A stretch of DNA of 64,000 nucleotides, taken from contig JAGXHI010000039.1 in NCBI GenBank assembly GCA_024636295.1, positions 18,375 through 82,374 on the forward strand, written 5' to 3'. The notes under the pieces were generated by a model. The model was not told where the DNA came from, made no database searches, and saw nothing but the letters and a program-made list of their open reading frames with translations. Positions within the stretch are counted from its first letter, which is position 1. Each line of letters begins with the position of its first letter. Both the position numbers and the translations under genes were made by a program. Positions 35,341 through 43,909 of the stretch are shown here, piece after piece. This stretch comes from Desulfuromonadales bacterium (GTDB lineage: Bacteria; Desulfobacterota; Desulfuromonadia; Desulfuromonadales; JAGXHI01).

Positions 35341-37746
35341 TCAGGTCAGCTCGAACTCCCTCGATTCTCCTCCCTCCAGTCTGCACTCTTCTTCCTTGAA
35401 GATTATCCGCACCGATTCGGCGCCGCATTTGAGGCATTCCACCTTCAATCGTCCGGGTGTTACGGTCACCTCCATGGATTGTCCACGGTAGCGAATACGC
35501 AAACAGAGACGCATGATCTCCTCCGGCAGGCGCGGATTGAAACGCAGCACGTCCCCCCATGTTTCAATGCCGGTGAAAGCCCGCTGCACGAGATCGACGG
35601 TTCCGGCCATCGCGCCCAGATGAATCCCTTCAGGAGTGGTCCCCCCCTGGATGTCCTCCACATCGGATTTCAGGGCAATCTCGAAAAGATTCCAGGAGCG
35701 CGGCCGGTCGGCTCGGGCCAGCACCCAGGAATGAACAACCTGGCTCAGGGTCGAACCATGGGATGTTCGTTGAATGTAATAATCAATGTTCCGGGGAATA
35801 GTTTCATATTCGAAAGGATACCCGAGGCGATCGAATATTTCCCTCAGTTCGTCGGAGGAAAAAAGGAAAAAAAGCATGAGGACATCAGCCTGCTTGGAGG
35901 CCTTGTATCGGTTGGGGCTATCGCCTTCCGCCTCCAGAATGCGGTCGAGGCGCATGACAATACCATATTTTTTGCGGTAGGTTTCCCAATCGAATTCCTG
36001 CAGTTTCTCGTATCCTTCGAACTGGCTGATGATCCCGTCTCCGTGAAATGGCACGTACATTCTGCGGCTCATGCGGTCCCAGGCGGCCAACTCCTCCTGG
36101 TTCAGGTCGAGCAGTTCGCAGAGCTCCCGCCGGCGATCGTCGGCGAGGGACTGAAGAGCCTCCAGGGCGGTGGACATAACCCAGGCGGCCATAATGTTGG
36201 TGTAGCTGTTGTTCCGCAGCCCCTGCTCCGAAGCCCCGGGATAAGAATCGTGGTACTCGTCCGGACCCATGACGCCCACGATCTCGTAGCGCTCGAGTTC
36301 CTCATTCCAGGAGGCGATGCTTGCCCAGAAGCGGGCGATCTCCAGCAGCATCTCGGCGCCGTAGAAGGCGAGAAATTCGGTATCGCGACTCACCTGGAAA
36401 TACTGCCAGATGTTATATGCAATGGCGGCGTTGACATGTCGCTGCAGGTGGGTGTTGTCCGGAAGCCAGCGTCCGGATTTCGGGTTGAGGTGCAGCTGCT
36501 GGCTCTCCTCCCGCCCGTTGCTGCCGCTCTGCCACGGATACATGGCCCCCCGAAAACCCGCTTCCCGGGCCGCCGCACGTGCTTCTCCCAGGCGACGGTA
36601 GCGGTACTTGAGCAACCCCCGGGTGATCTCGGGGACGCGCAGGTTGAGAAAGGGGAATATGAAAAGCTCGTCCCAGAAGATATGCCCTCGGTAGGCCTCG
36701 CCGTGCCATCCCCGGGAGGGAACCCCCACGTCGAGGTCCATGGTGTGCATCGAGACGGTCTGCAGAAGGTGGAAGATGTGCAGGTGAAGGATGAGCAGGT
36801 CCCGCCTCCTCTCTCCATCCGTGATATCGATTTCCAGATCGAAATGACGCCAGAGCTGCTCCCAGCGCTCGACGTGAGTCTCCAGAAGACCGGCGAAGGA
36901 ATCCGCTCGGGCCACGGCCTTTCGGGCTTCCAGACCACTTTCGGAAATGGCGCTGTCACGGGAGGTATACAGGGCCACCACTTTTTCCACCCGTATTTCT
37001 TCCCCCCGGGCCACCGGCAGTGTCAGAAGATGGGCGACGTGGTCCTGTTCCCGGTGGATCTGGCGCCGCGGATTCTCACCACTCCCCGTACCGAAAACCC
37101 GGGTCCGGGCGGCAAGGGCGAGGCGCATCTTCGATTGATTGGTGCACATCTGAAGGAAAAGGCTCTCGTCATCCGCCTCCCCCGCGGCGATCGGCTCCAG
37201 ATGGCGGCTGTTCAGCCTGCGGTAGCGCGCCACCCCGTCGTTGATGACTCGTCCGTCCAGGGCCGACCGGAATTCCACCTTCCCCGACCAGTTCTCGGGT
37301 ATCATCGTCATCTCGATGGCCGCAAGATGAGGATGCCGCATGTGCACCAGCCGCCGCTGCCGCACTACGGACCGGCGTCCACCCTCATCCTCGAAACGGA
37401 TTTCCCTTTGCAGAAGTCCGCGACGAATGTCGAGTTCCTGCCGATAAGAGAGGATCTCCACGTCTCCGGGGCAAAACCATTCCCCTTCTTCCGGACGGAA
37501 GGTCAGGGGAAGCCAGTTGGGCAGGTTTACCAGGTCCTCATTTTCGACCACACGCCCTGATATTTCCGTTTTCAGACGGTTATAGCCCCCGGCCAGATAG
37601 GTGCCCGGATAATGCACTTCATTCGCCACGGACTCGGTCGCCGCCCCACGCGTCGCGAAATAGCCGTTTCCAAGAGTGCAGAGGGCCTCCCTGAGCTTTT
37701 CCTCCTCTGGATTGAACCCTTCGTAAACTAAAGACCATGCAGGCAT
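35341..37746 (-). CDS. GH65 family disaccharide phosphorylase/hydrolase (second copy)
   Basis: An 801-residue protein; the ATG at 37746 has AAGGAG upstream, preferred over an in-frame start 20 codons earlier. The N-terminal domain contains LGNGYFATRGAATES. The barrel domain contains GHIFWDELFIFPF and MGPDEYHDSYPG, where Glu497 is the expected general acid. It is diverged from the GH65 at 9653 (YNTVVNNN there, YHDSYPG here), which points to a different disaccharide or to kojibiose/trehalose-hydrolase-like activity. It is followed on the same strand, after 72 bases upstream in coordinate order, by the FbaB aldolase gene that precedes it in transcription; they may be one operon. Confidence 0.83.
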   Translation of the reverse strand: MPAWSLVYEGFNPEEEKLREALCTLGNGYFATRGAATESVANEVHYPGTYLAGGYNRLKTEISGRVVENEDLVNLPNWLPLTFRPEEGEWFCPGDVEILSYRQELDIRRGLLQREIRFEDEGGRRSVVRQRRLVHMRHPHLAAIEMTMIPENWSGKVEFRSALDGRVINDGVARYRRLNSRHLEPIAAGEADDESLFLQMCTNQSKMRLALAARTRVFGTGSGENPRRQIHREQDHVAHLLTLPVARGEEIRVEKVVALYTSRDSAISESGLEARKAVARADSFAGLLETHVERWEQLWRHFDLEIDITDGERRRDLLILHLHIFHLLQTVSMHTMDLDVGVPSRGWHGEAYRGHIFWDELFIFPFLNLRVPEITRGLLKYRYRRLGEARAAAREAGFRGAMYPWQSGSNGREESQQLHLNPKSGRWLPDNTHLQRHVNAAIAYNIWQYFQVSRDTEFLAFYGAEMLLEIARFWASIASWNEELERYEIVGVMGPDEYHDSYPGASEQGLRNNSYTNIMAAWVMSTALEALQSLADDRRRELCELLDLNQEELAAWDRMSRRMYVPFHGDGIISQFEGYEKLQEFDWETYRKKYGIVMRLDRILEAEGDSPNRYKASKQADVLMLFFLFSSDELREIFDRLGYPFEYETIPRNIDYYIQRTSHGSTLSQVVHSWVLARADRPRSWNLFEIALKSDVEDIQGGTTPEGIHLGAMAGTVDLVQRAFTGIETWGDVLRFNPRLPEEIMRLCLRIRYRGQSMEVTVTPGRLKVECLKCGAESVRIIFKEEECRLEGGESREFELT

Positions 37747-37818
37747 GACAGAATGTCTCCTTGGGATTCGGAACACCTTAAAGGCACGGATGCTCTGTCC
37801 CGCCATCCATGAGGCTGC

Positions 37819-38868
37819 TCAGGCAATCGTAATTTCAGGGCAGAGGTAGACATCCTGAATCGCATTGAGCAACTCCACACCCTCTTTCATCGGCTTCTGA
37901 AAAGCCTTACGTCCGCTGATCAGGCCTGTTCCTCCGGCGCGTTTGTTGATCACGGCCGTGCGAACCGCCTCGGCAAGGTCGTTCTTTCCTGACGAAGCCC
38001 CGCCGGAATTGATGAGCCCCGAACGCCCCATATAACAGTTGACCACCTGGTAGCGCGTCCACTCGATGGGGTGGTCCGGAACGAGATCGCCGTAAATACG
38101 CTCGTCGGTTTTCCCGAATTTCACAGCCGGAAAACCACCGTTGCACTCAGGCAGCTTCTGCTTGATGATATCGGCCTGAAGCGTCACGCCGAGATGGTTC
38201 GCCTGTCCGGTGAGATCGGCGGCGAGGTGATAATCCTTATCCTTCTTGAAATCCGAATTGCGCAGGTAGCACCACAAGACGGTGAACATCCCCAACCGGT
38301 GGGCCTCTTCGAAAACGGAGGCGATTTCCACGATCTGCCGGCGCGATTCCGGAGAGCCGAAATAAATCGTGGCGCCGACGCCTGCCGCCCCCATTTCAAA
38401 CGCATTTTTCACCCCCCCGAAAAGGATCTGGTCATACGCGGTGGGATAGGTAAGGAGCTCATTGTGGTTAATTTTGACGATAAAGGGAATCCGGTGGGCA
38501 TACTTTCGGGCCACCGAGCCCAAAACGCCGAATGTGGACGCCACAGCATTGCAGCCGCCCTCAATTGCCAGACGAACGATATTTTCGGGATCGAAATACT
38601 CGGGATTCGGAGCGAAGGATGCGCCGCCTGAATGCTCAACCCCCTGGTCGACCGGCAGAATGGAAAGAAATCCCGTGCCGGCCAGACGGCCGGTGTTGTG
38701 CATCCCCCGTAGATTGCGGAGAACAGGGACAGGGCGGTCCGACGGGATCCAGACCCGCTCTATGAAATCCGGCCCCGGCAGATGAAGACTTTCCCGGGAG
38801 ATTCCCCGGCCGGAATAGGTCAGAAGCTCTTTTTCCTCGCCAAGAAGTTGCTCGATGCGCTCAATCAT
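37819..38868 (-). CDS. fbaB: Class I (DhnA-type) fructose-bisphosphate aldolase
   Basis: A 349-residue protein, matching the ~350 residues of E. coli FbaB. The ATG at 38868 has AGAGG upstream. Conserved blocks include [15 protein letters not shown], the lysine-bearing [24 protein letters not shown] and a C-terminal [19 protein letters not shown] phosphate-binding region. It cleaves fructose 1,6-bisphosphate through a Schiff-base lysine, or runs in the gluconeogenic direction. The GH65 gene lies 72 bases downstream on the same strand, so sugar phosphorolysis and lower glycolysis may be co-transcribed here. Confidence 0.9.
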   Translation of the reverse strand: MIERIEQLLGEEKELLTYSGRGISRESLHLPGPDFIERVWIPSDRPVPVLRNLRGMHNTGRLAGTGFLSILPVDQGVEHSGGASFAPNPEYFDPENIVRLAIEGGCNAVASTFGVLGSVARKYAHRIPFIVKINHNELLTYPTAYDQILFGGVKNAFEMGAAGVGATIYFGSPESRRQIVEIASVFEEAHRLGMFTVLWCYLRNSDFKKDKDYHLAADLTGQANHLGVTLQADIIKQKLPECNGGFPAVKFGKTDERIYGDLVPDHPIEWTRYQVVNCYMGRSGLINSGGASSGKNDLAEAVRTAVINKRAGGTGLISGRKAFQKPMKEGVELLNAIQDVYLCPEITIA

Positions 38869-39034
38869 GATGCCTCTCTTCCCGCTTCCCCCGAATCGCA
38901 CCCAGGCGAACCTCTGACGATAACGGAAGAAAAGTCAAGTGGTTGTTTCTACAAATGGCGGCAAGTATAACTTCAACCTGTTTAACAGGAGGCGAAGACC
39001 TGTCAAGGGGAGTTCTTCAGAGCCCGCAGGGGAT

Positions 39035-39388
39035 TCAGGGAGGCGAAACAAAATCATATGCCAATTTCCACGCGGGGACGGCCCTGGGGATCGTCATCCA
39101 TTTCGGGAGTACAGAGCACCAGCCGCTGCGGCTCGAGGCGCGCTCCCAGACCAGGCGGCCCTCCGTTCCCTCCCGTCGGGCCAGAAGGGCGTAAATGGTC
39201 ACGCGGCCAGAAAAAATATTGAAATCCACATCCTGGATTTTGGCCGAAATCTGACTGCGGGAGTCGAGCCATCGTTCCAGTCCCATCTGAATAACCTGAG
39301 GCGCCAGCCCATAAAACAGGATAGTAAGGATGAGCAGAGCCCCGACCGAAATGATCCAGAAACGTCGTCCCCCAAGTCGCACTTTCAT
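39035..39388 (-). pseudogene. N-terminal fragment of an AsmA/DUF748-like membrane protein
   Basis: The ATG has GGGAG upstream. Residues ~9-32 are a membrane anchor; ~45-75 (SRSQISAKIQDVDFNIFSGRVTIYAL) resemble the start of AsmA-type/DUF748 proteins, which are normally several hundred residues long. After ~80 the similarity is lost and the frame closes at 117 codons. This suggests a gene truncated by deletion or frameshift. The family call is tentative; a genuine small anchored protein is possible. Confidence 0.35.
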
Positions 39389-39502
39389 TCGGACTTTCTC
39401 CCTTGACCCCTTGGCGGCTATCTGCCTTTATCTTTACCATCATTTCATGAAGCCTCAACCGGAAAGAGCGCTTCAGCTTTCCCTTCCCGTCTCCAAATGA
39501 GA

Positions 39503-39530
39503 ACGGCCCGGATCGCTCCGGGCCGTCTTT
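39503..39530 (-). terminator. Terminator-like hairpin after the multicopper oxidase gene
   Basis: ACGGCCCGGA (39503-39512) pairs with TCCGGGCCGT (39517-39526), a perfect 10-bp stem with a 4-base loop. It lies 48 bases past the stop of the minus-strand oxidase. The T tract is weak on both strands. Confidence 0.6.
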
Positions 39531-39573
39531 GTCACATTTCAATTTGCACTTCTTCACGGAGTCACCCGCGATG

Positions 39574-42312
39574 TCACGGGGCCTCCGATACCACGTACGG
39601 TCTCATCATCTCGTTATCTTCATGCTCGACGATATGGCAGTGCCAGACGTAAAGCCCGGGGAGATCGAATGTGGCCCGAACCCGGGTGATTTCACCCGGA
39701 TAGGCGATCACCGTGTCCTTGAAGCCGGACTCCCATGGCTGCGTACTGCCGTTAGGACTCGGGGCGCCGTCAAAGAGCCGGCGCTCGACAACTTCAAAGC
39801 GCACCAGGTGCAGGTGAATCGGATGGGCGTCCGCGGTGAAATTGTAAATGTCCCATTCTTCGGTGGGCGCCACCCCATTGACGATCTGAGGATTTTCCGT
39901 CACCTGGATGAAGACTGAGCTGCCGTCCTGCATCTTGACCTCGACGGGCGTGCTGGCGCCTGTTCTGTCGGTCCACTTGAGTGCAATCCCGGCCGGATTC
40001 AGAGGGTCGGTCAGGTCCACCGTGCCGAGAAGAGCCGCTGTCGGTCCGAAAGGGAGACCTCCCGCCGCCTCACAATTTTCATGGAAATTTTCGGGGTCGA
40101 TGCCGTTTATCTGGGTCACAGGTATCGCCGGGACAAATTCACCCTCATCGGCGTCGAAAACGGCATTGACGCAGACCTGGGTCGATTCCTCTTCATTGAG
40201 AGAGATGCTCCGGAGGATATCCGTGTCGCCGAGGCCGGATTCGCTGCTCAGGACAAGGTTTTCCGGTGCGGTCGCCGGGGTGGCGCCCGTCGGATCGGTA
40301 GGACTGGCGCCGCTCAGAGTTGAATTTACGACGAACTGCATGACCTGCCCCGTTGTAGCCGGATCGGCCACATCCGTTTCCCCGGAAAGTCCGTCGAAAC
40401 CGCCAAAGGGGGCATCGGGGGCGGTATTGACCATTCGGACGACTGTCCCGGCGGGAATGCCTGAAAAATCGACTATGACGTCCGCCCTCTCGGCCAGCCC
40501 CATCAGCAGGGCCTGGTCCGGATCGGAGGACGCCAGCGAGGCAGGAAAAGATCCGTCCCCCGGCAGCGGGGTGGCAAAACCGGTAGTTACTCTCACGACC
40601 TGCGGCAGGGCTCCCTGATCGGCGCCGATCTGATAAAAAGGAATCTCCTGATCCGGATCGATACGACCCGTGGTTGGGTCGACCACAAAAAGCGCCAGAT
40701 TAAGAAAGCGGGAATTACAGCCGTTAAGCAGGCGGAAACGGTACCGGGCTTGAGCCACCTCCAGGCGAGGCCAGCTGACGCCGTTGACGACCATGACGTT
40801 GAAGAACGCCTCTGGATTCCAGGTCGGCAGGACATCCGTCGCCGGAGAAAAGTTGATCTGCAGATCGTCCGGATCGAGCCCTTCGAAGAAGGCCCTTTTC
40901 CGGGGATAGAAAAGAGACCCGTCCGCGTTGAAGGAACGGTCCTGGATGACAAGGGGAATCTCCCGCACGGCATTGCGTCTCGCTTCTCCCGGGACATTCA
41001 GGTCCAGAACAGCGTCTTCGACTACCGGCGCCGGACCGGGAAGAATCCCGTCATTCGGTATCTGGGTGCTCTGATCATCGGCCGTATCGGGCACAACTTC
41101 CCCGGCCACTGGAGCATGATCGCCGCGGATCAACCAGAAACCGGCAGGCCCTGCATAAACGTTGAGACGGGTCATCCCGAGAGTGTGATCGTGATACCAG
41201 AGGGTCGTGGCCGGCTGATCATTTCGATAAAGATAATCGGCGTATCCCAGGCTCCCTGGATTCGCACCGGTTGAATCGTCGAAAAGCTGCCCGCTGGTCG
41301 CATAACGAGCCGGAATGTTGTTTCCCGCCGGCAACCACCAGGCTTCCGGATAGCCGTCGCTGTGCCCTTCGACATGCGCGCCATGGACGTGCGTGACGAT
41401 AGGAACCGGACCCTCGTAGTAACCGGGATCCACCCCCATGCAATCCGTTCCTACGCTTCCGTCGGAGCAGACTTGGGGGGGATTGGCCCAGTGCACCGTC
41501 TGATCTACCGGCAGGAGGTGGGGCAGATAATTGCCCTGGTCATCGACCAGATCGTTGATCCAGCGAACCCTCACAGGCACATCGGCCCGAGTCTCGAGGG
41601 TATAGGCCGGATAATTGAACTGGGAATTCGGGGCGGGCGCAATGCCGTGGCCTCCTCCGAGTTCCGTGGAATCGGGAGCAGGATCCGCCGCAGGGCCATA
41701 GCTCCAGACGGTAGTCGCCGGAAACCCGTCGGAGCGGCCGTTAATGGAGTTCCAGATCCCGCCCGGAAGAATCTGCTGCTGGAACTGGCGCACCGCGATC
41801 TCGTAGTTGTTCTCCGTGCCGTTATTGTTCATCACAGGAGGAATGACCAGGGGCGTTATATACTTGGGAATAGTGAGTGGATCGAGTGTGCCGCCCGCCA
41901 GTGCCGCAGTGGGATCGGCGGAGGCATCCTTCTGAACCGTAACCTGCACCAAATCGCTTTTTTCCTTCTTGCCATCGCTGACGGTGAAGGTCAGGTTGTG
42001 GACCCCGATCTGATCATAGGTCGGAATCCAGGTGAAGTCGCCGGTGGAGGCATCTATCGAGGCATTAGCGGGATTCCCGCTGACGGAATAGACCAGAGAG
42101 TCCGCCTTATCGGGATCGCTGCCGTCGACGGAAAATGCCAGGGTGTTCCCCTGAACCACCGACTGGGCGGTGGGAACGGTGAGTACAGGAGCGGTGTTGA
42201 GGGAGGGTGTTTTGTCTCCACCGCCATCGCCGTTGCAGCCCACCAGACCAAGGACCAGAATCAGAAGCAGGGCCGGAGCGACGCCTTGCCAAAGAACATC
42301 CTTCCTTTTCAT
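39574..42312 (-). CDS. Multicopper oxidase lipoprotein with N-terminal Ig-like domain
   Basis: A 912-residue protein; AAGGAGGAG precedes the ATG. Residues 1-~26 end in a lipobox (LVLGLVGC), so it is probably lipid-anchored and exported. Residues ~40-128 form an Ig-like/cadherin-like beta domain (SVSGNPANASIDASTGDFTW). The rest is a CotA/bilirubin-oxidase-like multicopper oxidase with all four copper motifs: HVHG, WYHDHTLGM, HPIHLH and HCHIVEHEDNEMM (His891/His893). It should oxidise a phenolic or metal substrate with oxygen, or act in copper or metal handling. An oxygen-using enzyme in a largely anaerobic gene set suggests aerotolerance. Confidence 0.87.
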   Translation of the reverse strand: MKRKDVLWQGVAPALLLILVLGLVGCNGDGGGDKTPSLNTAPVLTVPTAQSVVQGNTLAFSVDGSDPDKADSLVYSVSGNPANASIDASTGDFTWIPTYDQIGVHNLTFTVSDGKKEKSDLVQVTVQKDASADPTAALAGGTLDPLTIPKYITPLVIPPVMNNNGTENNYEIAVRQFQQQILPGGIWNSINGRSDGFPATTVWSYGPAADPAPDSTELGGGHGIAPAPNSQFNYPAYTLETRADVPVRVRWINDLVDDQGNYLPHLLPVDQTVHWANPPQVCSDGSVGTDCMGVDPGYYEGPVPIVTHVHGAHVEGHSDGYPEAWWLPAGNNIPARYATSGQLFDDSTGANPGSLGYADYLYRNDQPATTLWYHDHTLGMTRLNVYAGPAGFWLIRGDHAPVAGEVVPDTADDQSTQIPNDGILPGPAPVVEDAVLDLNVPGEARRNAVREIPLVIQDRSFNADGSLFYPRKRAFFEGLDPDDLQINFSPATDVLPTWNPEAFFNVMVVNGVSWPRLEVAQARYRFRLLNGCNSRFLNLALFVVDPTTGRIDPDQEIPFYQIGADQGALPQVVRVTTGFATPLPGDGSFPASLASSDPDQALLMGLAERADVIVDFSGIPAGTVVRMVNTAPDAPFGGFDGLSGETDVADPATTGQVMQFVVNSTLSGASPTDPTGATPATAPENLVLSSESGLGDTDILRSISLNEEESTQVCVNAVFDADEGEFVPAIPVTQINGIDPENFHENCEAAGGLPFGPTAALLGTVDLTDPLNPAGIALKWTDRTGASTPVEVKMQDGSSVFIQVTENPQIVNGVAPTEEWDIYNFTADAHPIHLHLVRFEVVERRLFDGAPSPNGSTQPWESGFKDTVIAYPGEITRVRATFDLPGLYVWHCHIVEHEDNEMMRPYVVSEAP

Positions 42313-42892
42313 AATACTCCTCCTTGATTGAAAGTCTCGAGTTCGGAAATTTCATGATCCAGCCCAGAGAATTTTCACATCATTTGGGCATTGATGCAGG
42401 TACACATGCCCATCATTCCAGAATGGACTGGCGATATACCAATACAAATTTTTATAGTCTGACAATCAGAATAATAAGGGCAAGATTAATGGATGTTTTC
42501 AGTAAAAAACAGAAATTGTTATTTTTATCCAATCATTTGGAAAAGAATAGCAAAAGAATAATCTTTCTGCAAGCGCTTGCCAGAAATTTCCCAGCAAAAC
42601 CCTCACAATTAGAGATTTCCAAACATTGTCGGGCTCGGGAATGTCGCGCATAATGCACCGATTTCACGAATGGAGGCCCTACGCAACTTGAGAACCATTG
42701 ACGATATTCCCGCTCCCATCAAAAGAGCAGGAAAACGGTTTTCAACTTGGGCTCCGGATTGCTCTCGCCGATGACATCAACAGCTGAGCGTGGAATCAGA
42801 TGAAGGGTTGCTGCTCGTTTTGGTCAAAAAGAAGGGAGAATCGAAAGGTGCAACGAAGACTGGGCGGCAGGGGGGGCATGAGGATGTTAAGA
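42313..42892. other. 580-base gap; no gene recognised
   Basis: This AT-richer stretch lies between the divergent start of the multicopper oxidase and the 3' end of the PHP gene. A perfect 12-bp palindrome GCAAGCGCTTGC sits at 42569-42580. Short open frames lack ribosome binding sites and domain similarity. Confidence 0.45.
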
Positions 42893-43762
42893 TCAGGATA
42901 TTCTTTGATGGAGTTTCTTCAACGCCCGGCGGATCTCCTCCATGCAGGCGACAGGCACCCGGAGATTGCCCCTGCTGCCTCCGATGGTCAGTGACTCTCC
43001 TTCCAGCCCGTGGAAATCGGTGCCTCCAGTGACGAGAAGCCCGCGGCGCCGGGCCTGGGTGATCATCCAGTCGATGTCCTCGTTGTCCGCCCCGTTGTTC
43101 CAGGCTTCCACCCCATCGAGTCCCAAGGGGAGAAAAGCATCCAGGAGACCCTCGAGCACAGGCCGCTCTGGATGGATGAACGGCGGATGCGCAAGCACGG
43201 CGATACCGCCGGCTCGATGCACCAGGTCGATCGCCTCCTTGATAGGAAAGTACCTTTTAGGGACGTTGCAGGGAACCAGGTACTGCCGGAAGGCCTCTTC
43301 GTTCGTTCGGACATACCCCTTTTCCAGGAGCGCCATGGCGATGTGCGGGCGACCGAATGTCCCTCCCGCAAGCGCCTGGACCCGGAAGAACTCAATGGGG
43401 TCCCTTTTCTCCTGGCGAAGCCTGCGGTTTACCCGCTCGACCACCTGTTCATTTCGCGTTTTCCGAAAGGTGCGAAATTCCTCCAGCGATCGGCACAACT
43501 CAGGATCGCTCGGGTCGAATCCGTAGCCGAGAAGGTGAATGTCATAGTATTCGCCCCACTGCACCGAGAGTTCCACGCCGGACAGGATTTCAATCCCGCA
43601 TTCGCTCCCCGCTGCCTCCGCCTCGGCAGTGCCGTCCACGTTGTCATGATCGCAGACCGCCGCGGCGGCAAAACCAGCCTGCGCCGCCATGCGAACCACC
43701 TCCCTCGGGGAGTATGCCCCGTCGGAATAGGTGCTGTGCAGATGCAGATCGATATATTTCAT
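42893..43762 (-). CDS. PHP-domain metal-dependent phosphoesterase
   Basis: A 289-residue protein; the ATG at 43762 gives the standard N-terminus YIDLHLHSTYSDG, while an earlier ATG adds an unlikely leader. PHP metal motifs are all present: HLHS, CDHDN, SGVELS, LAHPP and GGTDFHG. Length and the insertion after VELSVQWGEYYDIHLLGYG match the TrpH/RNase AM group that removes 3'-phosphates from nucleotides or digests short 5' ends of RNA. The gene follows Tex in transcription with ~150 bases between. The exact substrate is inferred from the family. Confidence 0.8.
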   Translation of the reverse strand: MKYIDLHLHSTYSDGAYSPREVVRMAAQAGFAAAAVCDHDNVDGTAEAEAAGSECGIEILSGVELSVQWGEYYDIHLLGYGFDPSDPELCRSLEEFRTFRKTRNEQVVERVNRRLRQEKRDPIEFFRVQALAGGTFGRPHIAMALLEKGYVRTNEEAFRQYLVPCNVPKRYFPIKEAIDLVHRAGGIAVLAHPPFIHPERPVLEGLLDAFLPLGLDGVEAWNNGADNEDIDWMITQARRRGLLVTGGTDFHGLEGESLTIGGSRGNLRVPVACMEEIRRALKKLHQRIS

Positions 43763-43784
43763 CGTTTTTCCATCAAAAATGACT

Positions 43785-43904
43785 TTCACCACGGAGGCGC
43801 GGGGGCGCTCCATTGGCCTGAGCGGTTTTGGTGTTTTCCCGCATTAGCTATGGAAATAGATATAATTCCGGCTTTTCTCAGCGCCTCCGTGACTCCGTGG
43901 TGAA
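43785..43904. repeat. 120-bp element with inverted terminal CACGGAGGCGC repeats
   Basis: TTCACCACGGAGGCGC (43785-43800) is repeated in inverted orientation at 43881-43904 as GCGCCTCCGTGACTCCGTGGTGAA, which has an 8-base duplication inside. The element sits in the gap between tex and the PHP gene. It resembles the CACGGAG-type dispersed repeats seen in many environmental bacteria. It has no coding content. Confidence 0.4.
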
Positions 43905-43909
43905 TGATT

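Noticed and set aside
42569..42580. GCAAGCGCTTGC palindrome as operator of the multicopper oxidase
   Set aside because: It is ~260 bases from the start codon and no second copy supports it; recorded only as a sequence feature of the gap.
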